From Parietaria judaica (taxonomy: Eukaryota; Streptophyta; Magnoliopsida; Rosales; Urticaceae), in contig OX940862.1 of NCBI GenBank assembly GCA_954871525.1, positions 42,897,732 to 42,961,731 on the forward strand: 64,000 bases of DNA. The letters run 5' to 3'. This document shows positions 32,707-43,610 of this stretch, piece after piece (the first letter of the stretch is position 1; each line of letters starts with the position of its first letter). Position numbers and translations under genes: made by a program. The notes under the pieces were generated by a model, which was given only the letters and a program-made list of their open reading frames with translations, did no database searches and was not told where the DNA came from.

Positions 32707-34689
32707 ATGTGGTATGCATTGTCATGCCCGAATTCTTGCACACTCCAGCTGGGAAATCGTCGGAGACTTTGCTTGGCTCAAAGGCGTCCTCGTTTTCGAG
32801 TGCGTGCTTCGTCGTCGAAGCGTGACGATGGCGCCAAAAACGTGGAGTACACTCCCTGGTTGATCGCTGGACTGGGAAATCCCGGAAATAAATACCACGG
32901 GACTAGGCACAATGTGCGTTCTCGCTTCGTTGAATCGGCTTTATTGCTCCGTTTTCTCGATATATTGAAGTGTATCATCTGTGGCTGTTTATCAGGTTGG
33001 TTTTGAAATGATTGATGCTATTTCGGAAGCGCAGGGCATCAAACTGAATACGATTCAGTCCAAGGCGTTGGTCGGAATTGGTGGGTGTTCTCTTAACCCG
33101 CTTGATCGTGGCTTCGGTTTCAGTGTTGAACTTGGTTTGATGTCTGTTCGTGTATCTTTTTCTGATCGGTACAGGTGCAATTGGGGAGGTGCCAGTTTTA
33201 TTGGTGAAGCCTCAATCGTACATGAATTTCAGTGGCGAATCGGTTTGTTCAGATCGCAGACTTTGTTCTTTTTCTGTGCTCGGTTTATGATTTTCGAAAA
33301 CATTACCAACCGGATTATGATGTTAGGCCCTTATCAACATTCCTTGACACAACCTAGTTCATGAATGCTTTGAATCTCTAGATATGTTTGAAAAATCAAA
33401 CTTTTATCGGTTTACACCAATCAATCATATGGAAATTCGAATTGTTTTGTGAATGTTCCTAGTAGTTTTAATTAGTTTCTTATTTTTCATCTGATTTGTC
33501 ATCGTAAAGATTGGACCGCTTGCTGCACACTATCAAGTACCACTACGCCATATTTTGTTGGTAAGCATATTTTTCTCGGTTATTGTTTTCGAGCCACTTA
33601 ATAAATAATTAGTGATTAATTTGGGATATTTGATGATAAACTTCATAATAGGCTTATGATGAAATGAACTTGCCAAATGGTGTTCTACGGGTTCAGCCCA
33701 AGGGAGGCCACGGACATCATAACGGGTATGTTACGTATGATCTTGAATAGGATTGTGTTAATATCGTGATTTTTTCGGTTAATAAATAATCTGTGTATAT
33801 AAAGCTACTTTATAGATTAAAAACTAGGTTTTGTTGCTTTGTTGGTACCATTTAGGCTAATAATCACTCAAAGAAATGCTTACCAAAAAAAAAAAATCGA
33901 CGAACAGTTTTGAAATACTTTATTGTTTTTTCTCTCTAATTATATAAGTTAAATGATTGTTTAGATATGCAATTTTTTCTTTATCCTTTTTCGTAATTGG
34001 TGTTGTTGATACAGAGTAAAGAGTGTGATGGGCCATCTTGACGGGTGCCGTGAATTTCCTCGGTTATGTATAGGTTTGTTACTGTATTTGTGTGCTAATA
34101 ATGTGGACAAATAATCATTTAATATATGCTTATGCTTTGGATTAATACATATATTTATGCATTCAGGTGTAGGGAATCCACCGGGTACGATGGACATGCG
34201 GGCGTTTCTCCTACAAAAATTCAGCTCGGAAGAAAGACAACAGGTATTATAAAGCAAGCTTCTAATTGATTTAAAAGTCGCAAATATATTTATTTGGTGT
34301 CAATATTTATCAAATTTCCCATGAAAATTTTATTGTATAGTATCTCCCTCAAAACTATGCCCCGAACTTTTCTCGCATCAGTTTGCCCTCTGAATTTCGT
34401 AGAAGTGCAGATTTATACATAGTCATAAGTTCAGGGGTAAACCGATACAAAATAAGTGTCCGAGGGGCAAACTGATACCCTGATAAGTTCAGGGCCTAGG
34501 GGGGTACTAGTTCTAATTCGGATGATAAAAGTAAATTAGGTTTAATGATATTCCGTATATGGACAGATCGATGAAGCGCTCATACAGGGCGTCGAAGCCG
34601 TGAGATCTTTGGTTCTCTTTGGATTCAACCAGTCTATAACAAGGTTTAATTTAGGGCAGAAATACAAATTTCACAAAGTTGAACTTTGA
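32707..34689 (+). CDS. chloroplast peptidyl-tRNA hydrolase / CRS2-like protein
   Basis: Coding exons: 32707-32913, 32996-33080, 33175-33242, 33510-33560, 33652-33725, 34015-34073, 34167-34243 and 34567-34689. All splice at GT-AG sites in frame, giving 247 residues. The first ~45 residues are rich in R and S, like a plastid transit peptide. Peptidyl-tRNA hydrolase landmarks follow: GLGNPG (N58), GTRHN (H68), SYMN (N115), YDEMNLP (D140) and GHHNG (N161), so the residues used in catalysis are kept. The tail GQKYKFHKV resembles plant CRS2-type proteins, which promote splicing of chloroplast group II introns with CAF partners. I cannot tell which role applies here. A probable 5'-UTR intron is 32532-32697. 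Confidence 0.9.
34335..34515. mobile_element. MITE-like inverted repeat in CRS2-like intron 7
   Basis: The left arm 'tgccccgaacttttctcgca' and 'tcagtttgccct' are mirrored by 'gggcaaactgata' and 'aagttcagggcc' on the right. It is wholly intronic. A related sequence occurs in the VTT gene's last intron (47480-47700). Confidence 0.55.
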
Positions 34690-34839
34690 TCAAGAAAAGG
34701 GCTTTCATGTAAATTCTTATGTAAGATCTTTGTACTTTTCTAATGCCATTTTCTCTTCTGTTTTACCCATATTCATTTTGATGGAATTTTTTAACTTTTT
34801 GATGCTTTAGATTTCCAATACTAAAGTGATTTGGAGTCT

Positions 34840-35030
34840 AGATTGGGTGTAACAAAAACCCGGAAATGCGGGTTTAAAATCGCATTTGGACGGGATCCGA
34901 TTTATTAAAGAATCGCACCCGGTTTCTATACGGAATAAACCAGATCTGATTTTTCAGAAACCACAATCGGTTTTAGATGTTAAAAAGACTCGGAAATTGG
35001 ATAGTAGGTTACTCAAAATCGAATTATAAA
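34840..35030. repeat. decayed hAT-like filler
   Basis: 'cccggaaatgcgggt' type phrases as in the elements at 496 and 35986. No target duplication was found. Confidence 0.3.
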
Positions 35031-35139
35031 ATAATTTTCAATTTCATATAATTTAAAACTGAGTTTGTCTTAAAAGCTAAACGTTCCAAACTGACTCATT
35101 TTGTCTGTCTCGTTATCCACGTCTCCGACCATCGCCTCC

Positions 35140-35646
35140 CTATCCACACCCGAAAGCTTTATTTTTGTCTATGCCTTGAATCCCGTATTGGGATATTCTC
35201 CGTAATTCGGCTCCAAAAACTCTGGGACAATCGAAGGTAAACCCTCGACAGTGATTCCCGCCTTTGGTGAGGTCAGCTCCTGTTAGCATGCTGACGTTGG
35301 TCCAAGCGATCTTCGTGATGGCTTCCCATTCGCGGAGGAAAAGACGGTCCAGTCCCTCCAAGAAATGCGTATTCACGTTCCCAAACAAGAGCCTTGCGTT
35401 CACGACGACTTGTTTCACGTGGGCGTGATTGGAATCTCTCAGTCTTCCGTCGGCCAAGTGGATCACATTTAGAGCCCGAGATACGTGGGAAACAAGAGCC
35501 ATGATCCTCCAACAACCGGTCATCGGTTTTTCGAATGACGAAGCGGAATCCAAGCAATTGGTGGAATGATCTAATCTATGGAGCCGGTGTATTGACATAT
35601 TGTAATAATTGTACATGATATTAATAAAATGTACACATACTAGCAC
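35140..35646 (-). other. unassigned open frame, 168 codons
   Basis: An open frame with balanced, non-repetitive composition and higher GC than its flanks (35160-35560). I do not recognise the protein. It has no obvious signal peptide or membrane segment, and the first ~15 residues look AT-derived. The opposite strand is also partly open, so the coding strand is not certain. It may be a gene fragment captured by a transposon or an exon of an unrecognised gene. Confidence 0.25.
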
Positions 35647-35985
35647 AAATTCTACGCTCTAATAACTGTGTATATATATTATATAGATGTAGTAATAAAT
35701 ATATTCATCAGAACAATAATACTTAAAGGGTAACACTTGAAATTACATTGGTAGATAAAATGTTATGAAGAATAGTAATTGGAAAAAGTCCCATATCAAT
35801 TTTGGAGAGAAAATGTTAAGTAGAATCTTGTCATAAATAAGAACTATGAGTTATGTAACATTGTGAACATATAATATAATCACTTTACCAATATATACAT
35901 ATACATAAATATTGATTATATTATATAAGATTAAGTATGGATTTAGGTTTAAAAACCAATTTTATTTTTAAAATTAAGTTTCGGT

Positions 35986-36805
35986 TAGGGATGAAACCAG
36001 AACTGCGAAGCGGGAATTTGACTATTTTTTGTCTTTGTCCCGGAAAAATCGGGACACAATATTTTGTCCCGTTTTTTGTTATGGTTCTGAAAAGTCCTTG
36101 TTTTTTTTTTAATCAGAACCGGGACCAAGACACCAATTAAAATCCTGATTTTTTTATGACCAAAATTCAGGACAAAATCCGGGACAAAATCCAAGATAGA
36201 AACATGAAAAAAAAAAACAAAATCCAAAATGCAAATTACCAAATCCGAGTAAATCCAAAATGTAAAATACCAAATCCGAGTACAAAAACAAAATATAAAA
36301 TAAACAAATGCAAGATCCGAGTTCACGTCGTGAACTTCACAATACCAAATCCAAATCTCAGTGCAAAAAAACAAGTCTAAAATGCTAAATAGTAAATACC
36401 GAGTACAAACAAATTAATTTTTTATAACAAAACGACATATAAGAAATAACATGTTAAATAAAATACCGAGTAATGGCTGAAAAATAAATGACATGTTAAA
36501 ATAATGGGCTGAAAAAAAATAAAATAATGGATTAAAAATCTAATAGTAAACGAATTATAAGAAATGACATGCTAAATAAACGACAAACTTATAACAAAAC
36601 GACATAAAACCGGAACCGGGACAAGAAAACCGGGAATTTCAGATTTTGAATTAGTTTTTATTTTGGTTTTTCAAACCGGAACCGGGACGTCCCTTTTTAG
36701 GTCATAGTAAAAAGAAAAAACTGATTTTTTTTTTGCCAAAAACGACCGGTACTGAGACCAGAACCGGGACAAAATCGGGAACCGAGTACAAAATTTTCAC
36801 CCCTA
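35986..36805. mobile_element. 820-bp non-autonomous hAT-type element
   Basis: The ends TAGGGATGAAA and the complement of TAGGGGTGAAA are inverted. The 8-bp target duplication GTTTCGGT lies at 35978-35985 and 36806-36813. The interior is repeated 'ccggaaccgggac' type sequence without transposase coding. Confidence 0.85.
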
Positions 36806-37066
36806 GTTTCGGTTTTGGTAATATAAATGAGGTATTCGGACCAGTAACACACACCTACCCCTTACTTTTCCCAACAATTTTCTAAAAGATTGTAGTTCTT
36901 CATTTTGCATAATTATTAGAAGGATTCATATTTTTTTTTAATCGGGTGGAGAACGGAAAGAAACTTAATTAACCACAATGTCACGGTGCCAAGCTGTATA
37001 TGCAGATCATGCTCTCTCTTCGTGTCTATGGGAGGTAAGTGCTTCGTTATCATCAGTAGTTATAAC

Positions 37067-37116
<50 letters not shown>
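37067..37116. repeat. (AT)n microsatellite
   Basis: About 24 AT units without interruption. Confidence 0.85.
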
Positions 37117-37119
<3 letters not shown>

Positions 37120-37396
37120 CTTTCTGTAGTATTTTTAATCAATTATAAGAAGAACAAGAACAGGTTCTAAAACTGAAAACAGAAAACTCGGTATTGAAAC
37201 CATTTATAAATACTTGAATGAGCGATGTTTGTCATTTATAAAAAGTTCAAGATCTTTTAATAGATTCTATAAAAGATTCGTCAAGATCCGTAATATATAT
37301 TAAGCTTCACGGAAAAAAATCACTTGTACTTGTTCTTAGATTGATTGAACTCAAATGGGTAGAATCTACTAATGAATTTGTACTGTATTGTAACAG

Positions 37397-37698
37397 AAAC
37401 ACTTGATAATAATATGTTCCGAGGGACAAACTTTTGGGCTGTCTGAAAACTTGGATCCGTTTGATAGACGATGTTCTTGAGCGGCACGATAAGCTCACGC
37501 AAGTGACCGTAGCTTATCTCTCACCCGCCCGCCTTCTAGTGGACCGGTAGCCATTCTCTCTGTTTGTGATTTTGTACTTGTCACCAATGTATTAAGTATA
37601 ATTTCTTTTGCAGTCAACGTGTTGGGATTGTTAGCCATACCTCTGCTCAAGGCTGCGTGATTGTTCAAACGACGGCAAAGAAACTCGCTGAATCCTAA
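37397..37698 (+). pseudogene. two exons of an unidentified gene
   Basis: Exon a (37397-37546) ends at CCG|GTAGCC. Exon b (37614-37698) follows the acceptor ttttgcag and reads VGIVSHTSAQGCVIVQTTAK before TAA. The phases agree across the intron. Exon a contains LIDDVLERHDKLTQV but has one extra base compared with the copy at 30415, shifting its frame. The same pair occurs three times in the window, each copy broken differently. I do not recognise the family. Confidence 0.5.
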
Positions 37699-39457
37699 GG
37701 CCGGGTTTTTGGTTTGAAGGTAATTAGAGGTAAAACCTTATCCTTCTTCACTCACCATTTGTTCGAACGATTAATTTTATTTGTTATATATATAAGCTCA
37801 AATAAAATTAGCTTTTATATTGTATAACTGTCAGGATAGCTGATTTATTTTATTTTCCAACATAAGATAATCAGATTTATATATTAATATACATATATAT
37901 ACCTTATATTATAATTTGAAGAAGAAGATTGTCCAGATTGTAGGCTCACCACACCAGTGCTTCGGACTAGTAAATTACTTTTAAAGTTAAATTGATAAAT
38001 ATAATAGATTAAGGGTTTTTATAATATATATATATATATATATATATAATAAAAGTAACTGCCTTTTTCTCTTCGAAACTTACCAATTTATGATTTAACA
38101 TATTTTATTTCATAGCGATGGTTTTTACCTCGGCTTGCGGAGGCTTCATGTTGATGGTCGGTGATTTGTATTAACTCGGATTGTCTGGGAGTGATTAAAC
38201 TCTAAATAGAAATTCCATTCATCTTTTTAATTTGATATCCATCGGTTAAATACTGGATGGAGTTTGTTCCGCCAATTATTGAGTGTTTGCTTTTGAAGAA
38301 TTCCGATTGTAAAAAGGGAGTTCGGACCCTTGTTCTGGACGTTGTCTTGAGTGTTACAAATAATTCGATGTGGAGTACTCTTCTCTCTTGAGCCGCACCC
38401 GTTTGGGGGACTTGAAGGATTTGATGAGGCTAGTCTTTCAAAAGAAGAAAACACAACTAGATCTTACTATTCCGCAATGACTTTTTATACCATATCTATA
38501 TGAAAATGTTACCAATTATCATTGTTATTTCTCTAATGGAAGGACTATTTACCCAACAGAAACTATATAATAGACCGACTATTAATTGATTGGTATAATT
38601 AGTAGAAATGATAGCGGGAAATGTATCTAAGTTTTAGCAAACGAAGCGGTTATGTGCCAAAGATTTGCAACGATCGAAGTACCCAAGTTACTACTTAGAA
38701 AGTGCTATTCCTTGACCGTAAAAGCATATGAAATAGCTGCATGGCGACACTACATTCGAATTTCACTTCGTCTTTTTTTTTTCTCTCTTTAGAAATAAAA
38801 ACCAACAAAAAAAAATACTATTTTCGAGACAATTGTAAAAAGTTGTAGGCACCTTGTAAAAACAAACATATAAATTCTAGCGAGGCTTTGTCCCATTTTG
38901 TTTACACCGGCTAGTCTCGATGCATACCATAGCTTGCCTCACAGTCGCGAAAAATGTATCAACACGAAGCCATCGATCTTATTCGGTAGTTATTACCAAC
39001 AATTTGGATTTTTTTTTTTTTTTTTTTACATTTTCGAAAATCAGTTGTGTGAAGAAATAACTTTTAGTAGATATATTTCCTATAGAATTTCGTATAGGCA
39101 TGTTTCTTGGAGGATAAGTTGTCAAGTCAACGTTCAACATCCAAAGAAGCATGTTTCTTGGCAAACACGTTAGGTAAAGACAGTCCTTGCTTTTGACCAA
39201 GTAACTTATAAAGATAAAATTGTTTTTCAAACCACGCCTCGTCATCGTCCAATCAACATTCCTTGTTGACCGGCGGAGGCAAGTAGGAAACAACATTCAA
39301 GACCTAAACCTAATAAGCCAACCAAATCGCCATTGTCATCGAGCGATGAAGAAGACGACATAAACAACGGTTTCTATTTTACATGAACTTCGGTTTCCAC
39401 AAGCTTATTATTATTTAATGTTACACGAAACTGTAGCTCTTGTACACTCTGGAAGCG

Positions 39458-41354
39458 CTACCAAACACCTTCCTTGGACATTCTGAGATAATGGGAAAGA
39501 GTAATACCCGGAATCTCGGGCAAACCTTTCTTCTTCCTTGTAATTTTCGTCATCTTCGAAGAATCTATACCGTTCGCAGACTGTTTCATAGTCTCAGAGG
39601 CCAGATTGTAAAACTGAAAAGAAAAGAAAATCAAAGAATTGATTATCAGTTACACGCCTCTAAATTTTCCGTTCTAAGGGAAAAAAAAATTGACGGAATA
39701 AATTCAATTAATAAATCAGTCAAGGGGATAATTGTTACATTTAATAAGTTCTAGGAGAAACGGATGAAGAAAAAAAAATAATTAAAGGGAGAAACTTCAA
39801 CAATGCGATAACAGAAGAAGATTAGGAGCAATAATCACCTCACAAACCCCGTGAAGCAAGAGTCTTTGAAAAGGGTCGTGAACCTGAAGTACGAGAACGT
39901 CCTCCTCTATGCCAGCTGTGATGTAACTCCGTACGTAAGCCTGAATTATATCAATTTGTAAGAGTTTGTGTGTGTGACCCAAAGCTGTTTCTTTGGCCCG
40001 GCCTGTCTCGGAAGTCCCGGTATGACATAAACATTAGACTTTTGAGGATATCAACATTTTTCTACGTATTTTTTCGGTTTACGGACGTGTTTGTGCGCGC
40101 GATCAGAGCTAAACATGTGGATAACTGCGCGATTAGTGAAGCTTTCTCTTTGCCCTTTTCCGAAACGAGGGTTTCATGTAAATTGTTGTTTTCAAAGACG
40201 GGGAAGCACTTATTAGTAAGTGCTTATAGCCCTCTATGAGGTTCAAAATAAGCAAGCAGAGATTATTTAAACATGTCTTTTAAACCGGCATACCTCATAG
40301 CCCTCTATGAGTTCAAAGAGACAACTACGACGAAGCGCTTCTCTTGTTCGACAATCGATTCTACGCCAAGCATTCAAAACCGCCATCCTCTCAGGGTCAA
40401 CTTGGCCCTTAGCCTTCGCATGAGAACCCTTTAGAGCACCGATTAGAACAGCCTTCCATAACAAAATAGATAATTCAAATAAGGAACGCTTGTGACTTGT
40501 AAAACAACACGAGATATCCGAGATGTATGCCGAAAAATTGCACATTCCACAGAATAAAATTTAGATATTATAAGGAATCACGAATGGACGGGTTTTGTAC
40601 AGGGTGCACTTTACGATTTCATCATATAAAAATGTCTTGAAAGATGAAGACACGGTGCAAAGTACCTCTCGGTCCATGTCTATGTTCCTAAACTTGTCCC
40701 ACTCTTCCACATTAGTCATGCAAAAAGGCGACACGGGTACGTCGTCACCTATCATTCATATCCAATATGACAAAACTATAACAAAATGGAAATAGCCCTC
40801 GGAATTTTTCCATTTTTGATTAACAATAACTCCTTCACCCACAAATAAAAGAAGTAACTTAAATTTGACTCTTTAAAACACTACATACCAAAAGGAGGTG
40901 GAGCAAACAGGCCTCGGATGTCGTCCGCATTCAAACGAGGAACGAGTTCCATCAGAAGCCGGTCGTTTAACCATCTTCGAGTCCTTCGATTGCTCACCTG
41001 CATCGGAGTTCATGAATTAAGAGTCCGAACACAAGACTCTCACAAGCTCAAAACCGACGAAATCAACAGTTCCGCAACGAAATTCAAAGCTTTCAATTGA
41101 AATGCCAAGTATGAGGTCTCCATTAGAGACATTTCTAACGAAAAAAAGGATCTCTTGATAATTTTCAGCTTAGTCTCTTACCTTCCCAGCCAAGTTCTCC
41201 AGAAATTCTATCTTCTTCTCCACCGACATTCCACGCAGCTTGGCTGCAGCAAAATACTATCAAATTTCTGCAAATTGAATAAGCGATTGAAATTGTAATC
41301 ACGGAAAGCACCTTGGTGAGGGTCATCTCTTTGAAGAACATCAGGTGTCGCCAT
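39458..41354 (-). CDS. R3H-domain (single-stranded nucleic acid binding) protein
   Basis: Exons in transcript order: 41354-41312, 41243-41182, 40997-40889, 40748-40666, 40452-40294, 39940-39839 and 39613-39458, giving 237 residues with all junctions in frame. Landmarks: WLNDRLLMELVPRLNADDIR in exon 3, LNAWRRIDCRTREALRRS in exon 5, and the R3H motif RLLLH (R178, H182) in HDPFQRLLLHGVCE of exon 6. The tail is basic (TRKKKGLPEIPG). Plant R3H proteins of this size are described as single-stranded nucleic acid binding, with roles poorly known. The start is ATG 41354. The first intron would be only 68 bases; reading through it shifts the frame. A broken copy of exons 6-7 lies at 26.4-27.1 kb. Confidence 0.85.
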
Positions 41355-41559
41355 GGTTGAGCCAAAGATCTGATTTTTTTTTAAAATTAGATTGAATCGA
41401 GGGTTCTTGACGATGAATCCCGAATGCGAAGAATACGGACGAAGATCGAAGAACACCAACTTCAGAAGAAATGGAGAGAGCGAGAGAATATACTCTCTGC
41501 GATGCTGCTTGATTCTTATTTATTTGGCCCCAAAATAAAATGACTATATCTATAAGCAT

Positions 41560-41780
41560 ACTCGTGTGGGCTGAAATTGCCGAGGTATTAAATTTCCCGA
41601 ATATTTATCGGCATGCCCATCGAAAATCTTTTTTCGAGGATATGCGAAACGATATATACATTGGCATACCCATCGACATACCCATTTACATACTCATCGG
41701 CAAGCGATATATTCGTAAAATGAAAAATGTGAAACGACATCGGCAAGCGGTATTTAAAACCATGGCTGAAACCTCTCGGT
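41560..41780. repeat. repeat shared with 60320-60495
   Basis: 'gaaaatcttttttcgaggat' and 'atgcgaaacgatat' recur in inverse orientation at 60420-60460. The unit also has degenerate 'catcggcatacc' repeats. It lies in the R3H gene's upstream region. Confidence 0.5.
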
Positions 41781-42609
41781 TAAAATGTGATTTTTTTTTA
41801 TTTATTTAGTATCTCTAATTTGATTTCGGTTAGTCATATTTTAATAACTTTAATCTACTTTTAAAACCGGTTAATCGGTACAATTAACCTAATTTTTGGT
41901 TATCAAAATATGATTAACTTGTTTAATAATCTTAACCTGATTTATTTTTTTCATATAACATTCAACACATTTTATCGTAATAATAAAACTTATCGATCTA
42001 AAATAAATCGCAAATATTTGAGATTGAATTTTCCCAACAAAAAAAGGAATGGGAACTTATCAAAGTAATTAAAGACTTTGGGTATTTATGCCGCATAAAT
42101 CCTAGAGGGGCTATATCGGTTAAGCGTAGCAATGATTAATGGTGTTGGACGGAAATGTGACGGAAGAAGATCATCGGGGGAGACAAATCAGAGTTTGGGA
42201 ACCATCGCCGACTAAGAAAGAAAGAATGAGAGCTTAGTGGAGATAAATAAAAGATTGTAGGTACTTATGCCGCAATTTTTTCTTAAGAAAATTACTTGTT
42301 GTTTCCTTTCAGAACAAATAAGCTAAAAACTACGCACTTTCATGAAAAAAAGAGGGACGATAGAGGTGCAACATCAATGATCCAACGGCGACAATTTTAG
42401 CCGTGACGCGCACTCATTATTTTGAAACGTGGCATTTTCTTTTTACTTTTTAAATATTAGAATTATTTTGTGTTATACTTCTATTTACTTGATGTACACT
42501 CCTAGTTTTAGAGCCGACTTTTAAAAAACAAATCAACAAATTAATAGATTTTAAAATTAAAAATAAGAATAGATGTCTTAAATAGGATATCAAGCAATGG
42601 GAAATTTAA
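41781..42609. other. intergenic, no gene
   Basis: AT-rich, with 'aaccggttaatcgg' type filler near 41860 and a short G-rich patch near 42170. No coding exon is seen. Confidence 0.4.
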
Positions 42610-43345
42610 ATTGATGTCATTTTTTATCTTCCAAAATTACCAAAGATCACTGGATCGAGGGGTGAAATTAACTTCCCAGTTCCCACTATATCTTCGTCGT
42701 AAAACTTCATATTCATAGTCATTTTTGCTCTTCCAAAACTGCCCAAGATCGCTAGTCTTGGCTCAGAATTTTGACCGGGTAAAATAGACATTCCATCTTC
42801 ATAACATGTTACTAACATAGTTCAAGTTCATAATCGTTTTCGCTCTGCCAAAATTGCCCAAGATCACTAGTCGTATATTCAATACTTCTGAAAGGTTAAT
42901 ATAGTCTTTTTAGTGGTCCTCTCGTGATCTCATATCATGAGTTCATGTTAGTTTAATATCGATTTTGCTCTTCCAAAATTGCCCAAGCTCATCACATATC
43001 ATCATATAACTTTTGGAAGGGCAGAATAGACTTTTCTTTCACTAGAGCCCAAGCTCGTCACAACTTCATGTTCATTGTCATTTTTAATATATATTTCCGA
43101 AGTTACCCAAGTTATCACTAGACGTGGTTCAGCAGCTCTTCTGAAAGGGTAAAATGGTCCTTTTCTGTAGTCACCTTTTGCTCTTCCAAACTTGCTCGAG
43201 ATTATTTCTGGTGATTCAGAACTTCTAGAGGGCAAAATCGTCACGTAGCTCATGCAAATTGTCGTTTTTAATCTTCCGAAACTACCCAAATATCACTAGC
43301 CGTGCTTTAGTATTTGTCAAGGGTAAAATGGTCTTTGTAACTCTT
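42610..43345. repeat. degenerate tandem repeat upstream of the bHLH gene
   Basis: About seven diverged units of about 80-130 bases. The core 'cttccaaaattgcccaagat' plus 'cactagtcgtg' recurs near 42630, 42732, 42845, 42973, 43096, 43193 and 43273, each followed by a 'gggtaaaat.g' phrase. It ends about 260 bases before the bHLH start codon. Confidence 0.7.
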
Positions 43346-43610
43346 TCTTCCTCGCTGCTCTGCATGTACCAGAGTACGACCACTACTACACCATGTCAGT
43401 CTCATCCGATGATTCTCGCTCGAAACCCTAGAATTCATCCTCAAATTCTTCGTCTCTCTCTCTCTCTCATCGGAAAACAGTAAATCTCTCTCTCTCTCTT
43501 TCTCTCTCTGGTTTCGTTATCAATGGCAGATCTCAAACTCGTTCGTTCTGAACCATTTCAATGGTTTCGTGATATCGATTATTTTGCTGTTTCAGGGATT
43601 TTCAATCGCT

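Larger units (their letters stand above)
36880..40290. repeat. duplicated block, copy 3 (adjoining the intact R3H gene)
   Basis: The fullest copy of the block also seen at 18110-27775 and, in part, 30374-31500. It lacks the Copia element and the 132-bp MITE of copy 1, so it shows both sites before insertion. An exon-like start (MSRCQAVYADHALSS) near 36979 ends at a GTAAGT donor. Confidence 0.75.

Noticed and set aside
36156..36380. Lysine/asparagine-rich 74-codon frame
   Set aside because: Interior of the non-autonomous hAT element; composition driven by its repeats.
42610..43345. Regular repeats considered as a CRISPR-like array
   Set aside because: Units are strongly diverged with no constant repeat/spacer pattern, and this is a plant nuclear region.
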